A stretch of DNA of 64,000 bases from Okapia johnstoni. Taxonomy: Eukaryota; Chordata; Mammalia; Artiodactyla; Giraffidae. The translations under genes were made by a program, and so were the position numbers. The DNA is taken from NCBI GenBank assembly GCA_024291935.2, contig CM044320.1, positions 27,062,001 to 27,126,000 of the forward strand, written 5' to 3'. This document shows positions 23,600 through 35,330 of the stretch, piece by piece; within the stretch, counting starts at the first letter, position 1, and each line of letters opens with the position of its first letter. The notes beneath the pieces are model-generated. The model worked only from the letters and a program-made list of their open reading frames with translations, made no database searches and was not told the origin of the DNA.

Positions 23600-23677
23600 G
23601 ATTTGGCCAAAAAGTTTGTTCAGGTTTATCTGTACCATCTTATGGAAAACTCCAAACAAAATTTTTGCCCAACCCAG
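23600..23677. mobile_element. Mariner-type miniature element
   Basis: About 78 bp with inverted ends: ttggccaaaaagtttgttca on the left, and the complement of a similar sequence (aaatttttgcccaaccca) on the right. This is the palindromic form expected for a mariner MITE. It sits in the old L1 within TA-rich flanks. Confidence 0.75.
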
Positions 23678-24322
23678 TATACATGAAACCATCGGTCATA
23701 CCCAGAGTTTCCTCCTGCCCCTTGGAAAGCCATCCTATCTGTCCCTCCCATGCTTTCTTCCCAGGCAAACACTTCTTTGCTTTCTGTCACTATTGATTAG
23801 TTTTTATTTTCTACAGTTCTGCAAGATTTTAATAGAATCTTGCAGTATGTACTTTCCTTAGGTCTGTCACTCAGAATGATTTTGAGATGCTTCCATGTTT
23901 CTTCATGTTTAATTTGTACATTCCTTCTTACTGCTGAGTTTCATTCCATTGAATGGATAGACTGCTATTTTATTAATTTATTTTTAATCCATTTACCTCT
24001 TTATGGGCCATTTCCAGTCTGGGGATATTACAAATAAGTTGCTAGGAACATTCACATGCAAATCTATATATGGAAGCTTACTTTCTTTTCTCTTGAGTAA
24101 ATACCTGGGATTTGGATGCCTGCATCATATGGTGTGTATTTATGAACTTTTAAAGAAACCAGTAAACCATTTTCCAAAGTAGTTGTACCGTTTTACATTC
24201 CCCCCATTTGTGTGTGAGGTCTAGTCCCTTCATATTTTCATCAACACTTGATATTCTTGGTTTATTAATTATTTCCCTCATGACTAATGACGATGAGCAT
24301 CGTTTCATGTGCTTTTATACAT

Positions 24323-25054
24323 TGTGTTATATTTCTATGGCTGCTATAATAAATTATCACAAACTTGTTGGCTTGAAACAACAGAAGGTTCTTCTCTCGC
24401 AGTTCTGGAAGCTAGATATCTGAAATCAGTTTTACTAAATTAAAATCAAGGTTTTAGCAGGAATTCTAGGGGAGAATACAATTTCTTGCCCTTTCCAGCA
24501 TCTAGGGCTAAATTCCATGAATTCGTTGGCTCATGGTTCCTTCCTGCATTTTCAAAGCCATGGCACATCATCTTCTCTCTGACTCTGCTTCCCTCTGCTT
24601 CTGTCACATGGCCTTCTTCTCTTCTATGGTCAAAGCTATCAGCTTTTCTCTTGTATGGAACACCTGACTGAATTTAGAGCCTGCCCAGATAATCCAGGAT
24701 AATCTCCCCATCTCAAGAATCTTAATTTACTCACATTTACAAAGTCCTTTTTCTCCCCCACTAAGGTAACACTCATGTGGTTCCCTGGTGGATCAGTGGT
24801 AATGAATCCACCTGCCAAAGCAGGAGATAGGGGTTAACATTGGGTCTGGAAGATCTCTTGGAGAAGGAAATGGCAACCTGCTTCAGTATTCTTGCCTGGG
24901 AAATCCCATGGACAGAGAAGCCTGGTGGGCTATAGTCTGTAGCATCGCAAAGGGTTGGACATGACTGAGTGACCGAGCACACACAAGGTAACACTCACAG
25001 ATTCCAGATACTGGGACAGGGATAAATTTGTGGAAGCCATTATTCAGTGTACCA
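24323..25054 (-). mobile_element. MLT1-type MaLR LTR, antisense
   Basis: Antisense order typical of MLT1 LTRs: tatggctgctataataaatt, acttgttggcttgaaacaac, cagttctggaagc, tcacatggccttcttctc, cccagataatccaggat. It resumes after a SINE with cagattccagatactggg. A solitary non-coding relic, inserted into the L1 and itself hit by a Bov-tA. Confidence 0.75.
24776..24984 (+). mobile_element. Bov-tA inside the MLT1 LTR
   Basis: Sense unit flanked by a perfect 13-bp duplication, aaggtaacactca (24763-24775 and 24985-24997). The youngest layer of this stack by position. Confidence 0.95.
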
Positions 25055-25220
25055 TGCCATTCTTTAGTTCTTCTTTGGTGTCTTATATGTTTAGATCTTT
25101 AACCTACTTTTTAAAATTTGAAAATATTTTCTCCCAATGTGGCTATGTGGCTTGTGATTTTATTCATCCTAAAAGTGTCTTTGGAAGAACAGAGGTACCT
25201 AATTTTAAGTCTAGTTCATA

Positions 25221-25248
25221 TGTATATATCCATATATAATATATATGG

Positions 25249-25280
<32 letters not shown>
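25221..25280. repeat. (TA)n-rich tract
   Basis: Alternating AT with inverted catatat/atatatg blocks, able to fold on itself. Lies in the L1. Confidence 0.95.
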
Positions 25281-25425
25281 GGATCATGTTTTTGGTATCC
25301 TAAGAAACCTTTGAAAATCCAAGGACACATAGATTTTCTTCTATGCTTTCTTCCATAAATTTTATAGTATTGGGTTTTGCATTGATGTCTATGATCCAGT
25401 TGTGTTAATTTTCTTATATGGCACT

Positions 25426-25919
25426 CCGTTCAGTTTAGGTCAGTCGCTCAGTCATGTCCAACTCTTTGTGATCCCATGGACTGCAGCATGCCAGGCTGCC
25501 CTGTCCATCACCAATTCCTGGAGCTTACTCAGTCTCATGTCCATGAGTCAGTGATGCCATCCAACCATCTCATCCTCTATCGTCCCCTTCTCCTCCCGCC
25601 TTCAATCTTTCCCAGCATCAGGGTCTTTTCAAATGAGTCAGTTCTTCACATCAGGTGGCCAAAGTATTGGAGTTTCAGCTTCACCATCAGTTCTTCCAAT
25701 GAATATTCAGGACTGATTTCCTTTAGGATGGACTGGTTGAATCTCCTTACAGTCCAAGGGACTCTCAAGAGTCTTCTCCAACACCACAGTTCAAAAGCAT
25801 CAATTCTTCAGCCCTTTATACTCCAACTCTCACATCCATACATGACTACTGGAAAAACCATAGCCTTGACTAGACGGACCTTTGCTGACAAAGCAATGTC
25901 TCTGCTTTTTAATATGCTA
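25426..25919 (-). mobile_element. 5'-truncated BovB with target-site duplication
   Basis: Antisense BovB 3' end, starting at the codons for a TNLDSIL-type segment and truncated there. Flanked exactly by tatatggcact (25415-25425 and 25920-25930), 11 bp as in the copy at 19455. The host L1 continues on both sides. Confidence 0.95.
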
Positions 25920-26440
25920 TATATGGCACTAGACAATCTAAGTTCATCTTCTTGCACTTGGATTTCTAAATGTTTAATCACCATTTGTTGAAAAGCCTAT
26001 CCTTTCTGCATTGAATTGTCTTTGCTTTTTTGTCAAAAACATTTATATAAGTGTGGGTCTATTTCTGGACCGTCTGTCCTAGTTCATTCATATACTTGTC
26101 TTTCTTGATGCCAGTGCCACACTGTCTTAGATTACCATAACTTTATAATAAGTTTTGAAATCAAGTAGTTTAAGTCCTTCAGGTTTGTTCTTTTTGAAAT
26201 TGTTTTGGCTATTTAATGTCCTTTATATTCCCATGTGAGTTTTATAGTGTCTAGCAAAAAATATAACAAAAGGAAAATCCTGCTGAGATTTTGACATGAT
26301 TGCATGGAATTACCCATGGGCAAAATATACTAGGGCTTCTTTACATTAACTCAGAAATATTTTTTAGTTTTCAGAGTCCAGACATTCATTTATTCTTATG
26401 TATTCTTTATCTGTACCAAATACCGTTAAGGAAAATAAGA

Positions 26441-26562
26441 TCATGGAAATGAATACCCATCCTAGTATTCTTGCTTAGAGAATTCTATGGACAGAGTAGC
26501 CTGGCAAGCTATATAGTCCATGGGGTCACAAAGAGTCAGACATGATGAGTGAATAACATTTT
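26441..26562 (+). mobile_element. 5'-truncated Bov-tA
   Basis: Begins at ggaaatgaatacccatcc (mid-element) and ends near gagtgaataac. Diverged. Confidence 0.83.
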
Positions 26563-27086
26563 CACCAATATAAAAACTTTAAACATTTTAAAATATTTCT
26601 CTGAAAATATGTTGTATTTTGTTTAAAGGCATTGGTTTTCTTTTTGGAAGTTATTTCTACGGTTTAAAAAATATATCTAGCAATATGGCCTTTTCCTGGA
26701 AGTAACCATTTTCATATCCTTGATTTCTACAGTATTTTACACAGTCCATTTCTTATGAGAATCTCAACACAAAAATACATATTTCTAATTTATCTTTCTA
26801 TCATGTATATGATAAAGTTAAAGAACCTGGCAGTTAAATAGTTTAATAACTGTTCCAGTTCATCAACAAAGTACAGAAGTATGATACTTATTTCTTTGAA
26901 TTACAGGACCCCTGATTATATTCCAGAAAATTTGCTTTCATTTTTTCCCCATTTTTAAGAGCCATGAAATAGGGCTTTAATTGATTTTCTATATACATAT
27001 GTCATTATTATATAAAATACAACAAGATTTCTAAATAATGTATCGATATTAAGTTTAAAGTATAATTGCCAAAGGCATGGGAGCTA
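26563..27086. other. No recognised feature
   Basis: AT-rich unique-looking DNA without open frames. Confidence 0.5.
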
Positions 27087-27297
27087 GGGCTTCCCAGGTG
27101 CTGGTAGTGGTAAAGAATCCAGCTGCCAATGTAGTATACACAAGTTCCATCTCTGGGCCAAGAAGATCCCATGGAGTAGGAAATGGTACCCCTCTCCAGA
27201 ATTCTTGCCTGGAAAATTCCAGGGGCAGAGGAGTCTGGCAGGCTACTGTCCATGGGCCACAAAGAGTCAGACAGACTGAGAGACTGAGAACACACAC
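27087..27297 (+). mobile_element. Bov-tA, diverged
   Basis: Head gggcttcccaggtgctggta carries changes in the A box, but the middle and 3' part are standard, ending in an ACAC-rich tail. Confidence 0.88.
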
Positions 27298-29005
27298 CCA
27301 TAAACGGGAGCCAAACATGAATGTCTTTGTGGTCCAAAGTGTGTTCTATTTGCATTCCATCACTGTAATAAGTGAAAATCATTTCTATATCTGTTTTTCA
27401 GTTCAAGCAGCATAAAGTAAAATTTTTCTTCTTGTTGATACTCAGAGGTTAATACACAAAAAGCCTATAAGAATCATTATGTTACTTATCAAAGAGCAAA
27501 GCTCAAGATTACAGCCCTGTGAACTAGTAGGTGGTTTTAAAGGGAATGATATAAGTTGTATAACCACCCTTCTAATTGTTTTATTACAATGTTAGTTTTT
27601 TTCCAGAGAAATAAGATAAGCGAAATGGATATTGTCTAGTGGCTGATTGTGTAAACTAGTTAAATGGGTTATGTTTCAACAAATATTTGTATATTTAGCT
27701 ACTTTAGAAATACAGTTTTAGCAGTTAAACAGTTGTATGTTTCAATATGCCTGTAGTTTCAAATATTCAGCCATAATGCATTTGAAAAGGATTAAATTCT
27801 TCTCACCAGAAATGCTATTTTATAGATTTATAGTTATAAAATTCAAGGTAAATAGAATTTTAGGTTGTACCACCTTCTGATGATTTTTAAGGTAATGTCA
27901 GTTTTCATATTTAATGCAGAAAATGACTGTCACTGTGAGTTGACTAAGCTTTTTGTTGTCAAAAATTATTACTATTTTTATATCACCCTGGTATGCCAGT
28001 AAATGTTTTTGACTTCATTATCATGCACAGGGCTTTATAATATCGCTTAATACAGGATGAGGACTTGTTCTAACTAGCTTTACTTGAGTTTCTTTCTCAG
28101 TTGCTTTGTTTTTTCAGTGCTGTGTATTTTGGGTCACCATGATACATTCATTTCAGTGGGTATCATATTAATGAGTGGATATCGGGTGCTGTTGTTATTC
28201 ATTTTAGATGTAGATTTTCATAGGAAACTAGCTGCATTTCAAAATTTAGCTCTCGTTTCTCGTAGATAATTCTTCCTGACTCTACATTTTCTTTGAGTAG
28301 GTAAAAACTGAACACAAAATTATTTGTGCTCAAAGTTGCTAACTAGAGTTTCAAGCCAAGAGCTTCTAGAGTAAGGCAGCCTCTTTTGTTAGCATTTGCA
28401 GCCAAACTACATGAAAAGTTAATTTTAAGATCAACTATGTTTAGAAGCACCTTGAAAAGAAATCTTACAGTTACATTTCCAACTATCAGGCTTAAATCAA
28501 AGGACTTACTTTGCTGGAGGAGTCCTGAGAGATAAGAATGCATGAAGTCTCAGTGGTAAATCAGTTTAATATAAATAAGGTTTCAAAATGTTTAAATTCA
28601 GTGTGACTGACATTTTCAGTCTACAGGATACCAAATAGTCTGCTTAACAAGTGATTTCATGTTTTTTCTCCAGTGTTTCAGTATCAAGACAACCAGAGAA
28701 TCAGAATCATTACTTCTGAAATGTAGAAAATTGAATAGATATTAGAAATTGGAAGAAAAAAAAAGATAAATATTTCTTATTTTTCTAAAGCTTTCAGAAT
28801 TTATTTAAGCAAAAATTGATTCAAATTGGGCAGCACCAAACCAGAAGTGATTAGAAGAGCTAGTGAGATAAGTATTTCCAATTCTATTTTGAATTATTTA
28901 TATATACTCAAGAATATCTTTAATTCCTGTAATATCTGATATACTTTGGATGTTACATTTTAGCATTAATCTATCCTAAGTTCATTTTGGCATACATAGG
29001 TATTT
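27298..29005. other. Repeat-poor 1.7-kb block
   Basis: I recognise no interspersed repeat and no gene over 1.7 kb, one of the longest such stretches in the window. Open frames of 61 and 66 codons are unremarkable. Confidence 0.5.
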
Positions 29006-29070
29006 GTGCATGTGTGGCATGTATATGTATATTGTGTGTGCATATATATATATGTGTGTGTGTATATATA
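29006..29070. repeat. (TG)n/(TA)n tract
   Basis: Mixed purine-pyrimidine alternation (gtgtgtgcatatatatatat, then gtgtgtgtgtatatata). Confidence 0.95.
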
Positions 29071-29149
29071 AAATTTAACATTAACATAACATGTCTCTTG
29101 GTTGATCATGCTGAAAATCAATTCAGAAAGTTTAGTTTTAGAAAATTTA

Positions 29150-29925
29150 ATTAGATTTATTTTCTATTTTTATTGTGGTGTAGTTGACATACAATACTAT
29201 GTATTTCAAACATAGTGATTTGACATTTATATATATTATTAATTAATCACTATAATCAGTCTAGTATTCATCACCATACAGAGTTATTACAATATTATTG
29301 ACTATATTTCCTGTGCTGTACATTACATGCCTATGACTTATCTATTTTTTAACAAAGTTTGTACTTTTAATCCCCTTCACCTATTTTGCCCATACCCCTC
29401 CTTCTGTCAACTCCCTGTTTGTTCTCTGTGTCTGTGAGTCTGTTTCTGTTTTGCTTCATTTGTTCATTAATTTTGTTTTTTAGAGTCCTTATATAAGTGA
29501 AATTATATGTATTTGTCTTTCTCTGTTTCACTTAGCATAATACTCTATAGATCCATCCATGCTGTCATTAATGACATGATTTTATTCTTTTTTATGGCTA
29601 AGTAATATTTCATTATGCATCTTAACCTATTCCTCTGTCAATAGATACTTAGGCTGCTTCCATGTTTTGGCTATTATAAATAATGTTGCATTATCATTGG
29701 GGTACATATATCTTTTTGAATTAGTATTAGTGTTTTCATTTTGTTTGGGGGGTTTTTCTGGAGTAAATATCCTGAAGTAAATTTACTGGATCATATTGGT
29801 AGTTCTATTTTTAATTTTTTGAGAAATCTCTATACTGTTTTTCATAGTGGCTCCATGAGTTTACATTCCCACCAACAGTGTACAAGCGATCCCTTTTCTT
29901 ATTTTTCCACTTTCTGTGTTCTTAT
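29150..29925 (-). mobile_element. L1 3' region, antisense
   Basis: Antisense L1 from the gtagttgacatacaatac box through ccctgttt...ctgtgagtctgtttctg and atggctaagtaatatttcat to ttacattcccaccaacagtg (ORF2 end). Stops are frequent. 5' truncated or cut by the following SINE. Confidence 0.85.
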
Positions 29926-29930
29926 TTCCT

Positions 29931-30113
29931 GCCAATGCAGGAGACCCAGGTTCAACCCCTGGGTCAGGAAGATCCCTTGGAGAAGGGAATGGCAACCCAC
30001 TCCAGTATTCTTGTCTGGAAAATCCCTTGGACAGAGGATCCTGATGGGCTACAGTCCATGGGGTCACAAAGAGAGAGACGCTATTGAGTATGACTAACAC
30101 TTTCACTTTTCAC
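29931..30113 (+). mobile_element. 5'-truncated Bov-tA
   Basis: Starts at gccaatgcaggagacccagg, lacking about 40 bp of the tRNA head, and ends with the tttcacttttcac tail. Confidence 0.9.
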
Positions 30114-30709
30114 TAGATGTATCAGCTACATCTTCCAAACTTAAAAGAGTGTCTTTATGTAGAAGATGTCCTGTGAGTCCCAGGGCCACAATCTCCTGGC
30201 AATAGAACCAGGTGCTCTGGGCATATCCCCTGTGTGGTCTAATGTACCCTTCTGTTGTGGTTGGGCCATAGTTACTGCAGGCATGCTGGTGTGTGAGACC
30301 AGCCTCTTGGAGTGGAAGATGCTTTAAAAGGGTGCTCCTGCTGCTAGCTGGGGCAGAGCAGGAACCACTTTGGGAGGGCTGACTAGGACAGGCTGGTTGA
30401 GTGGGCACATAGTGTTAGCTAGGTTGATGGAGAGCAACAGAAATGGTACCTGCCAACACTGGGCCAGCTCAGTGGAAGGAGAGAAAAAAGAAAAAGGCAT
30501 TTTCATACCCAGAAAGTTCCACCAGATCCCTGCCCTTCCAGTACATACCCTAAAATTAGTCACTGAATTTCTTCCACATATGACTCGGGCAGTTTAAAGC
30601 TGCTGCCTCTGCATTGGAGCTAGTGAGTTCATTCATGAGCCCTTCAAGAGCAGAGTCTTGGTTGCCCACAGCCCTCTGGTTCTGTTATATGATTTACTTC
30701 TTTCTTATT
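30114..30709. other. Unassigned, GC-richer block
   Basis: About 600 bp, less AT-rich than the surroundings. Two overlapping minus-strand frames (30408-30103 and 30563-30324) are open, but their content (runs of Ser, Pro, Gln) matches no family I know. It could be 5' retroelement sequence. Confidence 0.4.
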
Positions 30710-30717
30710 AAGAATCA

Positions 30718-31162
30718 AGTCACTTTTATAGCTGAGTAATAGGACATTGTATATACGTACCACATACAAAGTAAAGTAAGTCAGAAAGAAAAAAACAAAT
30801 GGTACAGATGAACCTAATTCCAGGGCAGGAATAGAGAAGCAAATGTAGAGAATGGATGTGTGGACATGGCGGGTGAGAAAGGGAAGTGTGGGATGAATTT
30901 GGAGATTAGGGTTCACATAAATACACTACTATGTGTATAATAGACAGCCAGTGGGAACCAGCTGTATAGTGCAGGGAGCTCAGCTCAATGCTCTAGATCA
31001 GTGAATGGGTGGGATGAGTGGGGTGGGGGGTGGGGGGAGCGGTGGAAGAGAGGTCCAAGAGGGAGGGGATATGCATATACATATAGCTGATTCACTTTAT
31101 TGTACAGCAGAAACTAACACAACGTTGTAAAGCAATTATACTCCAATGGGAGAAAGAAAAAA
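30718..31162 (+). mobile_element. 5'-inverted L1 (twin priming)
   Basis: Antisense piece 30718-30764 (atagctgagtaataggacat) joined head-to-head to sense L1 3' sequence from about 30767 (aagtaaagtaagtcagaaag) to the poly(A)-rich end. In an intact L1 the inverted piece lies immediately upstream of the sense piece. The repeat aagaatca flanks the insertion (30710-30717 and 31163-31170). Confidence 0.82.
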
Positions 31163-31170
31163 AAGAATCA

Positions 31171-31559
31171 CATATCAAATATTGGGGGAAGAAATACATA
31201 TATAACAAAAATAATTCATTTGTTTAACTTCATTTTTTTGTTAGCAAGCAGAATAGGAATATAAACTTCTTGAATTTTATTCCCCAGAAATTATCACTGA
31301 GTTTTAAAACCAGCTAAAGAAAGACTATTCCTGGTAGAATTAAAATATTGCAAGCAAAAACTTAACACCAAATAATTCATGGATATATATACTTGACTCT
31401 GTTGCAATAAATACTATTATTGGAAAAAAAGTAATATAAATAAGACCCTTCTCTCCTTTACCCTGTCACAGATTTTTCTCTCTGTGGTATATATGTCAGA
31501 GGCCTGAAACAAAAGTGAAAGCAGACTTACTTCTTTCCGTATTTCTGTCTCTTCTCTTT
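31171..31559. other. No recognised feature
   Basis: AT-rich, with no repeat or gene supported. Confidence 0.5.
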
Positions 31560-32250
31560 TCCTTCTTTTCATCCCAAGCACCAGATATTTATGTTCTGAG
31601 CACTTGGCTAGGCGCCAGGGAACAAGAGCTGAGTAAGATACAGTCCCTGACATCAACGGCTTTCCCATCTAGTGGTAAAGATAGAATCCATAAATGCAAA
31701 GATTAAAGTGTTGTAGGCTGTCTCATAAAAGTATATACCTCTAGGGAAAAGGAAAGAAGTATACAGATAAAATGATGGTTGTGATGATTGTGAGCTTGTG
31801 CTTGCCAAAAGGACAAAGTGATAACAGTGTTCCAGAAAAAAGCAGTAGCACAAAAAAAGTAAAGAGAATCGAAACACTTGGTGAATGCAGGAAGGTTTAA
31901 GTAGTTTTGGTATGGCTGGAGTGTAAGAAGTTAATGTAGTAATAATAAAGAGAAAGGCATCGAAGAGATAGACTAGAACAGTTTTGAATAGCTTTGATAC
32001 TTTAGAAGTCTGGAGTTTGTGCTAACAAGACAAGAAACCTATAGAAGGATTTTTTGTTTATTTTAGTAATATCCATCTTGCAGCCAAGTGGAAGACAGTT
32101 TGCAGAGAGGCTCATGCAGAAGGAAGGGGGAGGAAGGAGACTCTTTCAATAATTCAAGCAAAGATGAAGATTTAGACTAAGGCAGTAGCTAAAGCAATAG
32201 AGATAGAGGAGTGAGCACAGAATGAAGGTTATTTAAGGAAACTCTATCAG
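31560..32250 (+). mobile_element. L2-like relic
   Basis: L2 3'-region wording: gagcacttggctaggcgcca, agatacagtccctgac, later tagaagtctggagtttgtgc and aggaaggagactctttcaat. Interrupted and diverged. Borders approximate. Confidence 0.6.
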
Positions 32251-32450
32251 GGACTTCCCTGTTGGTCCAGTGGTTATGAAAGACTTTGCCTTCCAGTGCG
32301 GGGACTACAGGTTCAATCCCTGGTCTGGGAGCTAGGATCCCACACATGTAGGAGCCAAAAAACCAAAACATAAAACAGAAGCAATATTGTAACAAGTTCA
32401 GTAAAGGCTTTTTAAAACATGGTCCACATTAAAAAAGAAGAAAAAGAAAG
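32251..32450 (+). mobile_element. CHR-type SINE in L2
   Basis: Head ggacttccctgttggtccag, B-box region ggttcaatccctggtc, the cataaaacagaagcaatatt block and an A-rich tail. Flanks ctctatcag (32242-32250) and ctttatcag (32451-32459) form a duplication with one mismatch. Confidence 0.9.
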
Positions 32451-32764
32451 CTTTATCAGTATCAACTGGGTGGAAAAGCAAAGGGGCTCTCGGAAATTAT
32501 TTTTTCCTATGTCAACCAAGGAACAAGAAGGCAAGTAGCCTGAATTCTCTATTTTTTAATTAATAGTTGGTTGTAGATCAATGATTACCTATTTCTATAA
32601 AAGATAAGAAATATTTTCTGTGTAATTTTTCTACATGGCTTTAGGTGGATTTTCTATTTTTTTTTCCTTCTCTCACATTCTGTTGCTTTTTCTTATTGCT
32701 ACTTGTATCTTACAGAGTTCATGCTGAGAAAGGGACTTTGTACCAACTTGGAAAAAGAAGAATT
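32451..32764. other. No recognised feature
   Basis: Unique-looking sequence between SINE and L2. Confidence 0.45.
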
Positions 32765-33262
32765 GTTTTCTTTATATGTAAATTCATTCACTCAACAAAC
32801 ATTTACATAGCATCTGCACTGTGTCTCCAGGGATATGAAAATAAAGTGATCTGATCCACGGCCTTAACTTAAAGACTTCACACATAATGGAAAGAACATG
32901 TAGAAATCACTACTTTATAATATAATAAATTCCAGAATGGAGGTATATATAATATATGAACTGCAGAGGAACACAGGAGAAAGTAAAAGCTGGAGGCCAA
33001 ACTTGAAAAATGAATAGTTTGCCATGGGGAGGGTGAGTGAGACTGGATGAAGACATTTTATATTCAAAATTTCAGACAAATAAGTAAAGCAGAAACAAAT
33101 GTTTCAGAATAACCTGGGAGAAAATGGTAAGAGATGAAGACACTTAAAATAGATAGACAGGGACCAGGTTATGGAGGGTCCTTCAGGACAAAATATTCAA
33201 GAGTTTGACATGATCAGAGTTGTATATGCAGAGAAAAGAAAAAGAAATAGCATGAGTAAAGT
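32765..33262 (+). mobile_element. L2-like relic
   Basis: Begins with the L2 hallmark aattcattcactcaacaaac and runs through tggagggtccttcaggac and gagtttgacatgatcagag, all in L2 order. No open frame. Confidence 0.7.
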
Positions 33263-33307
33263 ATGTGCTAGCATTGTGATGAATGCCTTAGGTAACATAT
33301 CTCGGCC

Positions 33308-33510
33308 TGATTAGTGGGAAGAACACAGTTTTGAAACTAAACAAACCTGAGTTCAGACCCTAGATTTTCTTTATTAATTTTAAGAGTTGGGCCAGTTCCT
33401 CAAGTTCTTCAACTACCTATCACCTACAAAATGTTTAACATGGAATTTGTATAGTTGTTATAAAGAACAGATGTTAGCTGTAAAGTGTATAACATATAGA
33501 TGTAATTATA
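33308..33510 (+). mobile_element. MIR SINE
   Basis: MIR order: gggaagaacacagttttgaa, caaacctgagttcagacc, gggccagttcctcaag, tatagttgttataaag. Very diverged. Confidence 0.75.
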
Positions 33511-33888
33511 TTGTTACTACTAATAAACACTCTTAGAGCTAAAATTCAAAGCCATGGTTAAATCCAAAGAATACATATGACACAAGCCTTAATCAATCAG
33601 AATGTTGCAGCCCTTTGGACTGTTTGATTTAGTAGTGGGTGTGTAACTCATTCTGAGTCCACCAGTTAACCTTGAGAATTATATGGGAGATAAGGTCTAT
33701 TTTTCTGATAGATTTAAAGCAATGAGAATGTGAACCTAGAAATCCTTGTCATCTTTTGCCACTATGAAGCATGAACTGCCAAGAAGTCAAGCCAAAATCA
33801 AGGGAGACAAAGTCAAGAAAGTGACAGTCCTGGTTCAGTTGGACTTGAATGAAATTAGCTCTAACTATGATTTTTTTTTTTTAGGTAA
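33511..33888. other. Unassigned
   Basis: About 380 bp with no confident assignment, ending in a T-run at 33869-33882. Confidence 0.4.
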
Positions 33889-33899
33889 AGGAGCTAAGT

Positions 33900-34123
33900 G
33901 GGCTCTCCAGGAGATTCAGTGGTAAAGAATCCACCTGCCAATGCAGGTGACATAAGTTAAATCTCTGGGTCAGGAAGATCTCCTGAAGAAGGAAATGGCA
34001 ATCCACTCCAGTATTCTTGTCTGGGAAATTTCATGGACAGAGGAGCCTGATAGGCTACAGTCCATGAGGGTCACAAAAGAGTCAGACATGACTCTGTTTT
34101 AGTGACTAAAACAGCAACCACTG
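33900..34123 (+). mobile_element. Bov-tA with target-site duplication
   Basis: Sense unit with a degenerate 3' part (gttttagtgactaaaacagc). Flanked by a perfect 11-bp repeat, aggagctaagt (33889-33899 and 34124-34134). Confidence 0.94.
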
Positions 34124-34319
34124 AGGAGCTAAGTAATAATAATAACCACAACAATAGAACTAACTTCTCTCGGCATAACTCAGCTTGAATCGAGTTTTTA
34201 GTCACTTGGATCCAAGAATACCGAATAATAAAATTGAAATCAGCAACACAGAACTGCCTTTGGAATAGAAATAATGTCGGGATGGGAAGGATTATAATCA
34301 ATAAGGTAAAGGAGTAAAT

Positions 34320-34570
34320 ATTAGGAATTAGAGACAGTTCATGTAGATCACTTGTTCTAGAAGCTGAGCTATTAAAAAATAATTTTAAAGGAGAAGGTGC
34401 AGTAGCTTGATTGGAGGCAGAGTTGAGGAAGTATTTGTTCCTAAGATGGGAGAGACTTGAGCATGTTTATAGACTTAGGGAAATAAGCCAGTGGAAAGGA
34501 AAAGGTTGACAGTACTGAGAAGAGAAGGGATAATTAATGGAGGAAAGTCCAGGCAGAGACAGGATATGAT
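34320..34570 (+). mobile_element. Possible L2 relic
   Basis: Purine-rich phrases (gattggaggcagagttgagg, aagccagtggaaagg) are like L2 3' sequence. Weak call. Confidence 0.4.
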
Positions 34571-35330
34571 GAATACTTCTGTTGCCATGAAATCTCTAGT
34601 AAGGTCTAGTGTCTGCTCAGATGGTAAATTCTACTAAATATGTTCAAATTTTTTATTAAAAATTATTTTTACTTCTAACTATATATTTTTTATGTCTTCT
34701 CTAATCTCTCCTACTTTCCTAAATCCTATGAAGCCTTACAACAGCCCCCACTCTCTCGCCGAAAAACAAACATACAAATAAACAGAATTAAAAGTCCCTA
34801 TTCAAACTGGTGCAGATTTTCACGCCCAGAGCATAGCCCAAGATAACTGAAGGAAACTCAGTAGAGTCATTTTGTAGGTTTTTAGGTTCTGCTCTACTTT
34901 TCTGCCCGCAATTTTGTACAAGCTGATGCACAAACACAATGGGAAAGAGGATTACGTCAAATGTATGAAAGACATGGCAAGAATCCAATGGGAAAGACAT
35001 GCCCTCCACATTTGGCAGGAGCAACGCTGGGAGGCACTGGCTTTGTAAAGTGATGAGTCACACTTGAACAGACGCTCTGGAAGGAATTAGTGCAAGAGAA
35101 GGCTGGAGAGCTCCCGGACATGTATGAGTGCCTCGGGCCATTAGCAGTTATGTGTGTGATCACAGAGAGACCAGGAAACCCTGAGAGCCTTAGCTCTTCT
35201 TTCTGGAAACAGCAGAGGAAAGAATTCCTGCGTCTCATGCCTCTGTGCTGGGTGGAAAACCACAGCACTTCTGTTAACAGTGAGAAAATATTTCATGAGC
35301 ACTACTTTTTAGAAAACCTTATCTTGACCA
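34571..35330. other. Repeat-free block with AP-1-type site
   Basis: No repeat is recognised over about 760 bp. Base composition becomes visibly richer in G and C than the flanks from about 34800. TGAGTCA, the AP-1 core, lies at 35054-35060. Overlapping frames at 34957-35268 (minus, 103 codons) and 35090-35368 (plus, 92 codons) carry no recognisable domain. Confidence 0.45.

Larger units (their letters stand above)
23480..26320 (-). mobile_element. Old L1, antisense, host of a nested stack
   Basis: L1 text on the minus strand is recognisable in segments 23480-23600, 23680-24320, 25060-25415 and 25931-26320, and is continuous in order across each inserted element (3' UTR, then ORF2 end; for example aatattttctcccaatgtgg at 25121 and the gccagtgccacactgtctta segment at 26111). 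All frames are broken. Outer limits are approximate. Confidence 0.75.
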
